Source: Acidobacteriota bacterium (GTDB lineage: Bacteria > Acidobacteriota > Vicinamibacteria > Vicinamibacterales > UBA8438). Taken from it: 58,088 nucleotides of DNA. The DNA is taken from contig VXME01000132.1 of NCBI GenBank assembly GCA_009861545.1, positions 1 through 58,088 on the forward strand, read 5' to 3'. Below, one piece after another: positions 9,155-19,125 of the stretch. Every line of letters begins with the position of its first letter. Position 1 is the first letter of the stretch. The notes under the pieces are model-generated. The model had not been told where the DNA came from, did no database searches, and saw only the letters and a program-made list of their open reading frames with translations. The position numbers and the translations under genes were made by a program.

Positions 9155-9158
<4 letters not shown>
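7959..9158 (+). CDS. bioF: 8-amino-7-oxononanoate synthase
   Basis: PLP enzyme that condenses pimeloyl thioester with L-alanine to 8-amino-7-oxononanoate, the first ring-forming step of biotin synthesis in the cytosol. The family pattern is complete: CSNDYLGLAAHPAVRRAA, HGAGAGSARLIVGT, FSDELNHASLIDG, VVDEAHATGVFG, and the PLP lysine in GTLSKALGSLGGYV. About 399 residues from the ATG at 7959, normal for the family; a GTG 21 bp upstream is in frame and is the alternative start. The stop overlaps the start of bioA (ATGA), so bioF, bioA and bioD form one translationally coupled operon. A TACGAT hexamer stands 11 bp before the ATG. Confidence 0.95.
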
Positions 9159-11247
<2,089 letters not shown>

Positions 11248-11295
11248 CCGGGAGGCGCGCCAGCCCTGGCGGCAGGCGGCCCATGCCGGGCGGCG

Positions 11296-12294
11296 CTACG
11301 CACGCGCCGCGGCGGGCGTTTCTCCGTGCAGGCCGAGGCGCTCCAGAAAGGCGGCGTCCGCGTCCGGCTGGGGGTTGGGAGTGGTCAGGAGACGGTCGCC
11401 GAGGAAGATGGAGTTCGCTCCGGCCAGGAGGCAGAAAGCCTGGGTGACCTCCGCCATCTGCAAGCGTCCTGCACTGAGTCGCACCTTCGAGCCCGGCATC
11501 AGGATCCGAGCTGTGGCGATCATCCGCACGACGTCGTCCCAGGGAACCGGAGGACGGTCGGCGAGCGGCGTACCGTCCACGGCTACGAGCGTGTTGATCG
11601 GCACGCTCTCCGGCTGCGGGCGCTGCCGGGCGAGCTCGAACAGGAGATCGATGCGGTCGTCGTGACTCTCGCCCATCCCGAGAATGCCGCCGCAGCAGAC
11701 CTTGATGCCGGCGTCCCGGACGTGGCGCAGCGTCTCGAGGCGGTCGTCGTAGTTCCGCGTGGTGACGATCGACTCGTAGAAGTCGCGCCCGCTGTCGAGA
11801 TTGTGGTTGTAGTAGTCGAGCCCGGCTTCCCGCAGACGCTCGGCCTGCCCGCGATCGAGCATCCCGAGGGTGGCGCAACTCTCCAGACCTTGCGCCTTGA
11901 TCGCGCCGACCATGGCGATGACCCGGTCGAACGCCGGGCCGTCGGTCGCCTGCCGCCACGCCGCGCCGATACAGAAGCGGTCCGCGCCGCCCGCCCGCGC
12001 CCGCGCCGCGGCGGTCGCGACCTCCGACACGCTCATCAGTCGGGTCGCTTCGACACCCGCGTCGTAGTGGGCCGACTGCGGGCAGTACGCGCAGTCCTCC
12101 GGGCAACCGCCGGTCTTCACGCTCAGCAGTGACGCGCACTGCACGGCCGCCGGATCATGGTGGCGCCGGTGCACGCCGGCCGCCTCATGGACGAGGTCGA
12201 GCAACCCGCGGCCATAGAGGGAGGCGACGTGGTCCCGGGTCAACGAGTCGTTTTCCATGGCTGCCGCGACGAGGGATCGGGCGTTCGACCGCAT
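11296..12294 (-). CDS. bioB: Biotin synthase
   Basis: Radical SAM enzyme that inserts sulfur into dethiobiotin. The radical cluster motif CPEDCAYC is near residues 64-71. Further conserved residues are in SAGR (the arginine ligand region of the auxiliary cluster), YYNHNLDS, CCGGILGMGE and ANSIFLGDRLLTTPNP. It has 332 residues from the ATG at 12294; a second Met 36 bp downstream (MENDSLTRDHV) is also plausible. A minus-strand TATAAT (12318-12313) lies 18 bp before the first ATG and would give a very short leader. With bioF, bioA and bioD it covers the late biotin pathway. No BirA box is visible to me. Confidence 0.95.
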   Translation of the reverse strand: MRSNARSLVAAAMENDSLTRDHVASLYGRGLLDLVHEAAGVHRRHHDPAAVQCASLLSVKTGGCPEDCAYCPQSAHYDAGVEATRLMSVSEVATAAARARAGGADRFCIGAAWRQATDGPAFDRVIAMVGAIKAQGLESCATLGMLDRGQAERLREAGLDYYNHNLDSGRDFYESIVTTRNYDDRLETLRHVRDAGIKVCCGGILGMGESHDDRIDLLFELARQRPQPESVPINTLVAVDGTPLADRPPVPWDDVVRMIATARILMPGSKVRLSAGRLQMAEVTQAFCLLAGANSIFLGDRLLTTPNPQPDADAAFLERLGLHGETPAAARA

Positions 12295-12383
12295 CCGGCC
12301 GACCGACTGCGAATTATAGTCGCCTTCACGCCGAAGATCCGTCGCGTCTGCCCCGCCCGCCGGTCGCCCTATAATTGAAGGTC

Positions 12384-13676
12384 ATGTTCGACGGTCTGAG
12401 TCACGAAGCCCTGGCGGCGCGCGAGCGCGCGCTGTCCGCGGAGTTCGAGTCGCTGAAGCGCGCCGGTCTCGCGTTCGATCTGACGCGCGGCAAGCCGAGC
12501 CGCGAGCAGGTGGCGCTCTCGGACGGCCTGGAGGACGTTCTCCGGGGAGACTACCGCCTCGCCGACGGAACGGACGCCCGCAACTACGGCGGCCTGCTCG
12601 GCATCCCGGAGGCCAGGCGCCTCGGCGCCGAGCTGCTCGGCGTGCGGCCGGAGGAGACCATAGCCGGGGGGAACGCCAGCCTCACGTTCATGCACCAGTA
12701 CCTGCTGCACGCCTGGCTGAACGGGCCGCTCGGCCCCGAGACGGCCTGGCGGCGCGAGCCCGGCCCGCTGAAGTTCCTCTGCGTCGTGCCGGGCTACGAC
12801 CGGCATTTCACGATCACCGAGAGCCTCGGCTTCGAGCTGGTCAACGTGCCGATCACCGGCAGCGGGCCCGACATGGACCGTGTCGAAGCGCTCGTCGCGG
12901 ACGACCCGCGCATCAAGGGCATCTGGTGCGTGCCGAAGTACTCGAATCCGACCGGAGACGTCTACTCGGACGAGGTGGTCGAGCGTTTTGCGCACCTGGC
13001 GCGGCGGGCCGGCCCGAACTTCCGCATCCTGTGGGACAACGCGTACGCCGTGCACGATTTCGACGACGATCCCCCCGTGCTGGCGAACCTGATGGAACGC
13101 TGCCGCGCGGCGGGCACCGCGGACAGCGTGGTCCTGTTCGCGTCCACCTCGAAGATCACCCGCGCGGGAGCGGGCATCGCGTTCATGGCGGCCTCGGCCG
13201 CCAACCTCGCGTCGTTCAGCAGATTCCTCGGGGTGCAGACGATCGGCCCCGACAAGATCAACCAGCTCCGCCACGTCCGCTTCCTGCGGGACGGCGAAGG
13301 CATCCGCGCGCACATGCGGCGGCAGGCGGCCATCGTCCGGCCGAAGTTCGAGCGGGTGCTCCACCACCTGCAGGCAGGGCTCGCGGCCGACGGCCTGGCA
13401 TCGTGGAGCCGGCCGCGCGGCGGGTACTTCCTCTCCGTCGACGCGCCGGAGGGACTGGCCGCCGAGATCGTCAGGCTGGCCGGCGAGGCGGGGGTGAAGC
13501 TGACCCCGGCCGGGGCGACCTTCCCGCACGGGCGGGACCCGCGCGACTCCAACATCCGACTCGCGCCGACCTACCCGTCGCTCGACGAGATCGACCAGGC
13601 CATGCCGGTGTTCGTCACCGCGGTGGCGCTGGCCGCGGCGCGGCGGCAACTCCAGCAGGGCGCGGTCCACGCCTGA
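12384..13676 (+). CDS. Class I aminotransferase, MocR-like/type Ic aspartate aminotransferase
   Basis: A 430-residue PLP enzyme of the aminotransferase group often labelled MocR-like or aspartate aminotransferase type Ic, with no DNA-binding domain. Family features include FDLTRGKPSREQ, NYGGLLGIPEARRLGAELLG, CVVPGYDRHFTITESLGFE, WCVPKYSNPTGDVYSDE, ILWDNAYAVHDF, and the PLP lysine in FASTSKITRAGAGIAF. It probably transfers the amino group between aspartate and 2-oxoglutarate, but other substrates are possible. A TATAAT hexamer ends 8 bp before the ATG, so the transcript may be leaderless or nearly so. It diverges from bioB; whether the two are co-regulated is unknown. Confidence 0.88.
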   Translation: MFDGLSHEALAARERALSAEFESLKRAGLAFDLTRGKPSREQVALSDGLEDVLRGDYRLADGTDARNYGGLLGIPEARRLGAELLGVRPEETIAGGNASLTFMHQYLLHAWLNGPLGPETAWRREPGPLKFLCVVPGYDRHFTITESLGFELVNVPITGSGPDMDRVEALVADDPRIKGIWCVPKYSNPTGDVYSDEVVERFAHLARRAGPNFRILWDNAYAVHDFDDDPPVLANLMERCRAAGTADSVVLFASTSKITRAGAGIAFMAASAANLASFSRFLGVQTIGPDKINQLRHVRFLRDGEGIRAHMRRQAAIVRPKFERVLHHLQAGLAADGLASWSRPRGGYFLSVDAPEGLAAEIVRLAGEAGVKLTPAGATFPHGRDPRDSNIRLAPTYPSLDEIDQAMPVFVTAVALAAARRQLQQGAVHA

Positions 13677-13700
13677 CGGCCGGATCGCGCAGAGCAGCCA

Positions 13701-15884
13701 ATGAACGTCATGCGAAGCCGGGTTCCTGCGCGACTGTCCACGCTCGCCGTTCTCATCGGCGGGGCCGTCCCGGCGCTCGCGGCCGGCCAGGCCGCAGTGA
13801 CCTATGACGACGTGGCGCCGCTGCTGAGCGAGAACTGCGTCCGCTGCCACCGTCCGGGCGGCCTGGGCCCGTTCAGCCTGGCCACCTACGACGAGGCGCG
13901 GGCGCGCGCCGAGCGGATCGCGGAGATGGTCGTCGCGCGTCGGATGCCCCCCTGGCAGCCGGCGCAGGCCTATGCGGCGAGCGCCTTCGAGGGCGAACCG
14001 CAACTCACCGGCGCCGACGGCGACCTTCTCCGGCGCTGGGCCGCAGCCGGCGCCCCGGCCGGCAGCGGGCGCGGCGCGGCGCCGCCCGCGCCCGGCGTCG
14101 AGTGGCCGCTCGGAGAGCCGGACCTCGTCGTTTCGATGCCCGCTGCCTACACCGTGGCGGCTGGCAACGGCGTCGAGTACCGCAACTTCGCCCTGCCGGT
14201 GGAGATCGCCGCGCCCCGCTGGGTGCGCGCCGTGGATGTCCGAACGGACCCGGCGGCGCAGGCCGTCCTGCAGCGCGCCCAGGTGACGCTGGACGACACC
14301 GCAACCGGGAGCCGGCTTCAGGAGGAGCAGGAGGCTCCGGGCTATCCCGGCCTCGCCCCCGACCACGGGCGTTTCCCGCCCGGCGACTTCCTGGTCTGGG
14401 CCGGCGGGCGCCGGACCGCTCCGGCCGCGGCAAACTTGGCGTGGCAGCTCGATCCGGGCACCGACCTCCTGCTGCAGCTCGGCCTCCGGTCGCGCGGACA
14501 GCCGGTCGACGTACGGGCCTCCATCGGACTGTACTTCGCGGACGATCCGCCGGCGCGGCGAGCCCTCGGCGTGATACTCGACGCGCCGGCGCTCGACATC
14601 CCGGCCGGCGAGCCTGCGCACGTCGTCGAGGACCGCTACATCCTGCCTGTCGCGGTCGACGTGACCGGCGTCTACGCCTACATGCACCGTCTGGGCAGGG
14701 CGGTCGAAGTCATGGCCGAGGCTCCCGGAGAACCCGCTCGGGGCCTGCTGCGCATCGACGACTGGCGCTTCGACTGGCAGGACGGCTACCGCTACGCGGA
14801 GCCGATCCGCCTGCCCGCGGGGACCCTGTTGCGAGCCCAGTTCAGCTTCGACAATTCGGGCGCGCATCCGCACGCCCCGGCGATCCCGCCGGTCCGCGTG
14901 CGGTACACCCCGGACGACAACTCCGTGCGAGCCGAGGCCTTCCTGCAGGCCGTGCCCGTCAGTCCCGACGACGAAGCGGAGCTGGTCCGGACGCTGAGCC
15001 TGAAGCAGGCCCGCAACGACCTGCTCGGCCTGCAGGCGATGCTGCGGGTGGATCCGGACGACTACCGGAGCCATACCGACCTGGCGGCCCGTTACCTGAC
15101 CCTGGGCCAGAGAGATCTGGCCCGGCAGCACCTGGACCGGGCGCTGGCCCTGGCCCCGGAGCACGCGACGGCGCACTACAACCTGGGCTCGCTGCTGGTA
15201 GTGGAAGGCGATACGGCAGGCGCCATCGACGCGTTCCGCGAGGCGGTGGCCCAACGGCCGCGGTACGCCGCCGCGCACAACAACCTGGGCGCCCTGCTCG
15301 CCGCCACCGGCTCGTTGGACGACGCGATCGTCTACTACCGCCTCGCGCTGCAGTTCGGAACGCGCGATGCCAGCGCCCACTACAACCTGGCGAACGCGCT
15401 GCTCTCGACGGGGGAGACCGAGGAGGCGATAACCCATTTCCGCGAGGCGCTCACCCTCACGCCCGACGACGCGGACGTGCACACCAATCTCGCGCGCGCC
15501 CTCGTCGCCACCGACGATCTCGCCGGCGGGGTCACCCACTACCGGCGTGCCCTCGACCTGAACCCGCGGATTCCCCTGGCGCTGGTCGGTCTGTCCTGGC
15601 TGCGGGCGGCGGCGCCCGACGCGGCGATCCGCTCGTCGTCCGAGGCTCTCTCGCTGGCCCAGCAGGCGGTCGCGCTGATCGGCGGCGACCACCCGGAGGT
15701 CCTCGACACGCTGGCCGTGGCCTACGCCGCGGTGGGCCGCTTCGACGACGCGCTGTCGACGGCGCGCCGCGCCGCCGAAGCGGCCCGCGGCACCGCCTTC
15801 GCCCGGCTCGTACCGGCCATCGAGGGGCGCATCCGCCTCTTCCTCACCTTCCGGCCCTACCGCATGCCGGTCCCGGAACCCTGA
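13701..15884 (+). CDS. Exported cytochrome c-type and TPR protein
   Basis: A 727-residue protein with a signal peptide (about residues 1-28). A haem c motif CVRCH at 46-50 lies in SENCVRCHRPGGLGPFSL. A middle region of about 380 residues includes YMHRLGRAVEVMA, DDWRFDWQDGYRY, and LRAQFSFDNSGAHPHAP. This matches the cytochrome/TPR proteins of Acidobacteria and Planctomycetes that carry a domain like copper type II ascorbate-dependent monooxygenases. From about residue 440 there are at least five TPR units (AHYNLGSLL, AHNNLGALLA, AHYNLANALL and similar). It probably acts in the periplasm in electron transfer or as a scaffold; the substrate is unknown. The start follows the aminotransferase by 24 bp. 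The last 28 bp overlap the convergent LOG-like gene. Confidence 0.82.
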   Translation: MNVMRSRVPARLSTLAVLIGGAVPALAAGQAAVTYDDVAPLLSENCVRCHRPGGLGPFSLATYDEARARAERIAEMVVARRMPPWQPAQAYAASAFEGEPQLTGADGDLLRRWAAAGAPAGSGRGAAPPAPGVEWPLGEPDLVVSMPAAYTVAAGNGVEYRNFALPVEIAAPRWVRAVDVRTDPAAQAVLQRAQVTLDDTATGSRLQEEQEAPGYPGLAPDHGRFPPGDFLVWAGGRRTAPAAANLAWQLDPGTDLLLQLGLRSRGQPVDVRASIGLYFADDPPARRALGVILDAPALDIPAGEPAHVVEDRYILPVAVDVTGVYAYMHRLGRAVEVMAEAPGEPARGLLRIDDWRFDWQDGYRYAEPIRLPAGTLLRAQFSFDNSGAHPHAPAIPPVRVRYTPDDNSVRAEAFLQAVPVSPDDEAELVRTLSLKQARNDLLGLQAMLRVDPDDYRSHTDLAARYLTLGQRDLARQHLDRALALAPEHATAHYNLGSLLVVEGDTAGAIDAFREAVAQRPRYAAAHNNLGALLAATGSLDDAIVYYRLALQFGTRDASAHYNLANALLSTGETEEAITHFREALTLTPDDADVHTNLARALVATDDLAGGVTHYRRALDLNPRIPLALVGLSWLRAAAPDAAIRSSSEALSLAQQAVALIGGDHPEVLDTLAVAYAAVGRFDDALSTARRAAEAARGTAFARLVPAIEGRIRLFLTFRPYRMPVPEP

Positions 15885-16432
15885 TCGCCCCTGGCCGACC
15901 GACACGCCGCCCGGACGAAGGCCTCGACCGCCGGGAACCCGGACTCCACGGGCACCGCATCCGGCAGCCCGGGCACGTCACCGCGGTTTGCCAGCCACGC
16001 GATGCACGGGCGTCCGTAACGGACCGCCAGACGAGCCTCGCTCGCCGTGCCCACCGAGCCGGGCAGGACGATGACGACGTCCGACGTGAGCACGTTCAGG
16101 TGGTTCCGCGAGGCCGCGCCGGCGCCGTGCGCGCCGACCTCGGGCAGATGCGTGCGAACGGCGATCTCCACCCACGGATTCGGATACCCCGGCCGCGCGG
16201 CGCCGGCGCTGTCGCCCCCCGCGGCAGGCAGAATGCCGATGGCGAGGCCGCGGCGCTCCTCCACGCCGACGAATGCCTCGGTGACCGCGGCCATCACGCC
16301 CGCTCCGCCGCCCGTCAGCAGGTGATACCCGGCCCGCGCGATCCACTCGCCGACGCGGCGGGCGCGCTGCACGTGCGGCTCGCGGCCGGACCCCATCACC
16401 CCGACGACCGGCCGCCGCTGCAGGAGCTCCAT
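15857..16432 (-). CDS. LOG-like/TIGR00725-type nucleotide-binding protein
   Basis: A 191-residue Rossmann-like protein of the SLOG superfamily. It has VVGVMGSG near the start, the glycine loop LTGGGAGVMAAVTEAF, and the motif PGSVGTASEARLAV, corresponding to PGG-x-GT-x-x-E of LOG/lysine-decarboxylase-like proteins. The TIGR00725 subgroup is the best fit. Some LOG relatives release cytokinin-type bases from nucleotides, and others bind nucleotides or cofactors; the role here cannot be told. It converges with the cytochrome/TPR gene with a 28-bp overlap and diverges from the lipoprotein at 16455 across only 22 bp. Confidence 0.8.
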   Translation of the reverse strand: MELLQRRPVVGVMGSGREPHVQRARRVGEWIARAGYHLLTGGGAGVMAAVTEAFVGVEERRGLAIGILPAAGGDSAGAARPGYPNPWVEIAVRTHLPEVGAHGAGAASRNHLNVLTSDVVIVLPGSVGTASEARLAVRYGRPCIAWLANRGDVPGLPDAVPVESGFPAVEAFVRAACRSARGDQGSGTGMR

Positions 16433-16454
16433 CGGCGCCCACTATAATGTCCTC

Positions 16455-16961
16455 ATGCGGAGCCAGCGGCCGCGCGAGGCGCCAACCCCGTTCCCGCTCG
16501 TCCTGCTCGCGACCTGTCTGACCGCCGCGTGCGGCGCCGGAGGCGCGTCCTCCGATGCAGCATCGGGGATGGAGACCGTGCAGCTCGTCGTCGAGCACCG
16601 GTCCGAGTGGCGGCAGCTCTGGATCGAGGGTACGACCGACCTGCCCGACGGGGCGTTCGTCGACTTTCAGGTGGCGCACGAGATGAGCGACACCACGCCT
16701 GCGGACGAATGGCCGGCCACCAACCTGATCGAGTCCGGGCGGGCATCGGTGGCGGAGGGCCACTTCTGGACGCGGATCAACACGTTCAACTGGCCCCGCG
16801 GCAGCGTACGCATCGTGGTGCAGTTCCCCCTGCCCCCGCAGCCAGCGGACGTCGAGGCGCGCTACGGCGCGTTCGGCGAGCGCCTCGCCGGCGACAACGT
16901 CGTCACCGTGGCGGGCGCGAAGGTGGTCGAAGTCGAGCACGTCTTCGACCACCGCCGGTAA
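16455..16961 (+). CDS. Hypothetical lipoprotein
   Basis: A 168-residue protein with a lipoprotein signal: hydrophobic PFPLVLLATCLTAAC, with a lipobox-like LTAAC at residues 22-26, so it is likely anchored to a membrane facing the periplasm. The mature part is mostly beta (VQLVVEHRSEWRQLWIEGTT, VRIVVQFPLPP) and I do not recognise it. TATAAT at 16443-16448 ends 6 bp before the ATG and there is no room for a ribosome site, so a leaderless transcript is likely. It diverges from the LOG-like gene and is followed by tRNA-Pro. Confidence 0.7.
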   Translation: MRSQRPREAPTPFPLVLLATCLTAACGAGGASSDAASGMETVQLVVEHRSEWRQLWIEGTTDLPDGAFVDFQVAHEMSDTTPADEWPATNLIESGRASVAEGHFWTRINTFNWPRGSVRIVVQFPLPPQPADVEARYGAFGERLAGDNVVTVAGAKVVEVEHVFDHRR

Positions 16962-17036
16962 CCGACTCCATCGGGTCACCGGCGAGACGCCGGATGTGGT
17001 AGCGTGTCTGACGGCGTTCGAAACGACGCCGGCCGG

Positions 17037-17113
17037 CGGGGCGTGGCGCAGTCCGGTAGCGCGCCTGCTTTGGGAGCAGGAGGTCCCGAGTTCGAACCTC
17101 GGCGCCCCGACCA
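17037..17113 (+). tRNA. tRNA-Pro (TGG)
   Basis: A complete cloverleaf of 77 nt. The acceptor arms CGGGGCG and CGCCCCG pair fully. The anticodon stem CCTGC/GCAGG encloses TTTGGGA with anticodon TGG. The T arm carries GTTCGAACC, and CCA is encoded at 17111-17113 after the discriminator A. Confidence 0.95.
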
Positions 17114-17182
17114 TTCGCATCGACCGCGCAGACACCCGACCCGGTTCCCGCACAACGGCAGGGGCCTCTGCGGCGCGCTCCA

Positions 17183-18016
17183 ATGACTCCGTCCCCGAGC
17201 CGATCACCGCTGCTGGTCTTTCTCGTGCTGGGGGTCGGCGTGCTCGCCGTCGAGCGCTGGCTGGCGGACGGGAACAGCGAGGAGCGTGTCGTCACGGTCA
17301 CCGGCGAGCAGGTGGACGCGCTCCGCGCCCGTTGGGACGCGCAGTGGGGCCGGCCGCCGACCGATCGGGAACTGCAGGGCCTGCTCGACGAGGCGGTCCG
17401 GGAAGAGATTCTCTATCGCGAGGCGCTGCGGCTGAGGCTCGACCGCGACGACCCGATCGTGCGCCGCCGGCTCGCCGAGAAGATGACCTTCATGCTGGAA
17501 GACAATGCGCAACTGCCGGCACCCGGCGCCCGCGAGGTGGAAGCCTACTTCGCAGCGCACGCCGAGCGGTACCGCGAGCCGCAGCGGACGACCTTCCGGC
17601 ACGTCTATCTGAGCGGCGACCGGCGGGCGGACCCGCAGCGCGACGCGGCGGATCTGCTTCGCGTGGTGCGCGACGGAGCGGACGGCTGGAGACGGGCCGG
17701 CGACCCGTTTTCGCTGCTGAGAGAGTACACGGACCGGACCGACCGGGAGATAGCGGAACTGTTCGGGGCAGACTTCGCGGCGGCGCTCGACGGCCTTCCG
17801 GCCGGGGAGTGGCACGGGCCGCTCGATTCCGCGCTGGGTTCGCACCTGGTCCAGGTGCTGAACAGGAGGACGCCGCGGCGTCCGGCGCTCGACGACGTGC
17901 GGGAGCGGGTCGTCCCGGATCTGGTGGCGGCGCAGCGTCGGGATCAGAATCGGGCCGCGTTGCGGGCGCTGCGGGAACGCTACGACCTCCGGACGCCCGC
18001 CGCGGAGCGACCGTAG
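17183..18016 (+). CDS. PpiC-like peptidyl-prolyl isomerase
   Basis: A 277-residue protein with an N-terminal membrane anchor or uncleaved signal (LLVFLVLGVGVLAVERWL, about residues 9-26). A SurA/PpiD-like helical segment follows (DRELQGLLDEAVREEILYREALRLRLDRDDPIVRRRLAEKM). The C-terminal parvulin-like region includes FRHVYLSGD, DPFSLL, the substrate-pocket segment AALDGLPAGEWHGPLDSALGSHLVQVL, and VRERV. It probably helps fold exported proteins. It ends 4 bp before the HupE/UreJ gene, so the two are one unit, a pairing common in related genomes. Some parvulin active-site residues look substituted, so catalysis is not certain. Confidence 0.8.
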   Translation: MTPSPSRSPLLVFLVLGVGVLAVERWLADGNSEERVVTVTGEQVDALRARWDAQWGRPPTDRELQGLLDEAVREEILYREALRLRLDRDDPIVRRRLAEKMTFMLEDNAQLPAPGAREVEAYFAAHAERYREPQRTTFRHVYLSGDRRADPQRDAADLLRVVRDGADGWRRAGDPFSLLREYTDRTDREIAELFGADFAAALDGLPAGEWHGPLDSALGSHLVQVLNRRTPRRPALDDVRERVVPDLVAAQRRDQNRAALRALRERYDLRTPAAERP

Positions 18017-18020
18017 GGAC

Positions 18021-19091
18021 ATGTCCGCTTCGACATGGGCGACCGCGAAGCCGCGGGCCGCACACCGCGCCGGGCGCCGGCTGCCGTTTGTTCTCCTGGC
18101 ATCGCTCGCCCTTCCCGCAGCTCTCGGCGCCCACGAAGTGCGGCCCGCCTACCTCGAGGTGACGGAGGTATCCGCCGGACGCTTCGAGGTGCTCTGGAAG
18201 CAGCCGATCCTGCCGGACGACGACCCCGGACTCGTCCTCCGGCTGCCGATCGCGCCACGATTCCCCGCGCACTGCCGGGAGACCGGCCGCGCGCTCCCCG
18301 ACCTGACGGCGGCTGCCCTCATCGAGCGCTGGACGCTGACCTGCGGCGAGATGGGGCTCGCGGGCGCGGAGATCTCCATCGACGGCCTGCCGCGCACCCT
18401 TACCGACGTCCTGCTCCGGGCGCGCCTGCTGGACGGGACGTCCGTCGACCACCTTCTCCGCTCGGAGGCGCCGCGCGTGGTCCTGTCCGCGGAGTCGACC
18501 GGCGGGGCATCGGTACCCACCTACCTGGTGCTCGGCATCGAGCACCTGCTGTTCGGATTCGACCACATCCTGTTCGTCGTGGGCCTGTTGTTCTTCGTAC
18601 GCCGGCCGCTGCAACTCGTGCAGGTCGTGACGGCGTTCACCGCGGCGCACAGCGTCACTCTGGCGCTGTCGTCGCTGGGGGTCGTCAGGCTTTCGCAACG
18701 GCCGGTCGAGGCCGTGATCGCGCTCAGCATCCTGTTCCTGGCCGTCGAGCTGGCCCGCGGCGCGCGGCGAGAACGGTCGGCGATGGCGCGCTCGCCATGG
18801 GCGATCGCCTTCGGTTTCGGTCTGCTGCACGGCTTCGGGTTCGCCGGCGCGCTGGCCGAGATCGGGCTCCCCGAGTCGGCCCGCGCGACGGCCCTGCTGT
18901 TGTTCAACGTGGGAGTCGAGATCGGACAGCTCGCCATCGTCGGGGCGCTGCTAGCGCTGCTGCAAACGGTTAGAATCTGGCGGGTCCCGGTGCCCGCGTT
19001 CGCCGCGCAGATGCCGATCTACGTCATGGGCACGGTTTCCGCCTACTGGTTCGTCGAACGGGTGCTGTCGATGGTGTCGGCCGCGCCGTGA
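18021..19091 (+). CDS. HupE/UreJ-family membrane protein
   Basis: A 356-residue protein. The signal peptide ends near ALGAHE, then comes an exported domain of about 140 residues starting HEVRPAYLEVTEVSAGRFEVLWKQP. The C-terminal membrane domain carries LGIEHLLFGFDHILFVVGLLFF, FTAAHSVTLALSSLGV and FGFGLLHGFGFAGALAEIG, the His-rich helix motifs of HupE/UreJ. These families are linked to nickel or cobalt uptake, but this extended type occurs away from hydrogenase and urease genes, and its substrate is unproven. Its start is 4 bp after the PpiC-like gene; the DUF3604 gene follows after 34 bp. Confidence 0.85.
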   Translation: MSASTWATAKPRAAHRAGRRLPFVLLASLALPAALGAHEVRPAYLEVTEVSAGRFEVLWKQPILPDDDPGLVLRLPIAPRFPAHCRETGRALPDLTAAALIERWTLTCGEMGLAGAEISIDGLPRTLTDVLLRARLLDGTSVDHLLRSEAPRVVLSAESTGGASVPTYLVLGIEHLLFGFDHILFVVGLLFFVRRPLQLVQVVTAFTAAHSVTLALSSLGVVRLSQRPVEAVIALSILFLAVELARGARRERSAMARSPWAIAFGFGLLHGFGFAGALAEIGLPESARATALLLFNVGVEIGQLAIVGALLALLQTVRIWRVPVPAFAAQMPIYVMGTVSAYWFVERVLSMVSAAP

Positions 19092-19125
19092 TCGCCGCAC
19101 CTGCTCGGACCGCGTTGGAGGTGTC

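Noticed and set aside
12369-15905. Minus-strand open frame of 1178 codons
   Set aside because: Antisense to the aminotransferase and cytochrome/TPR genes, low-complexity Arg/Gly/Val translation, no domain.
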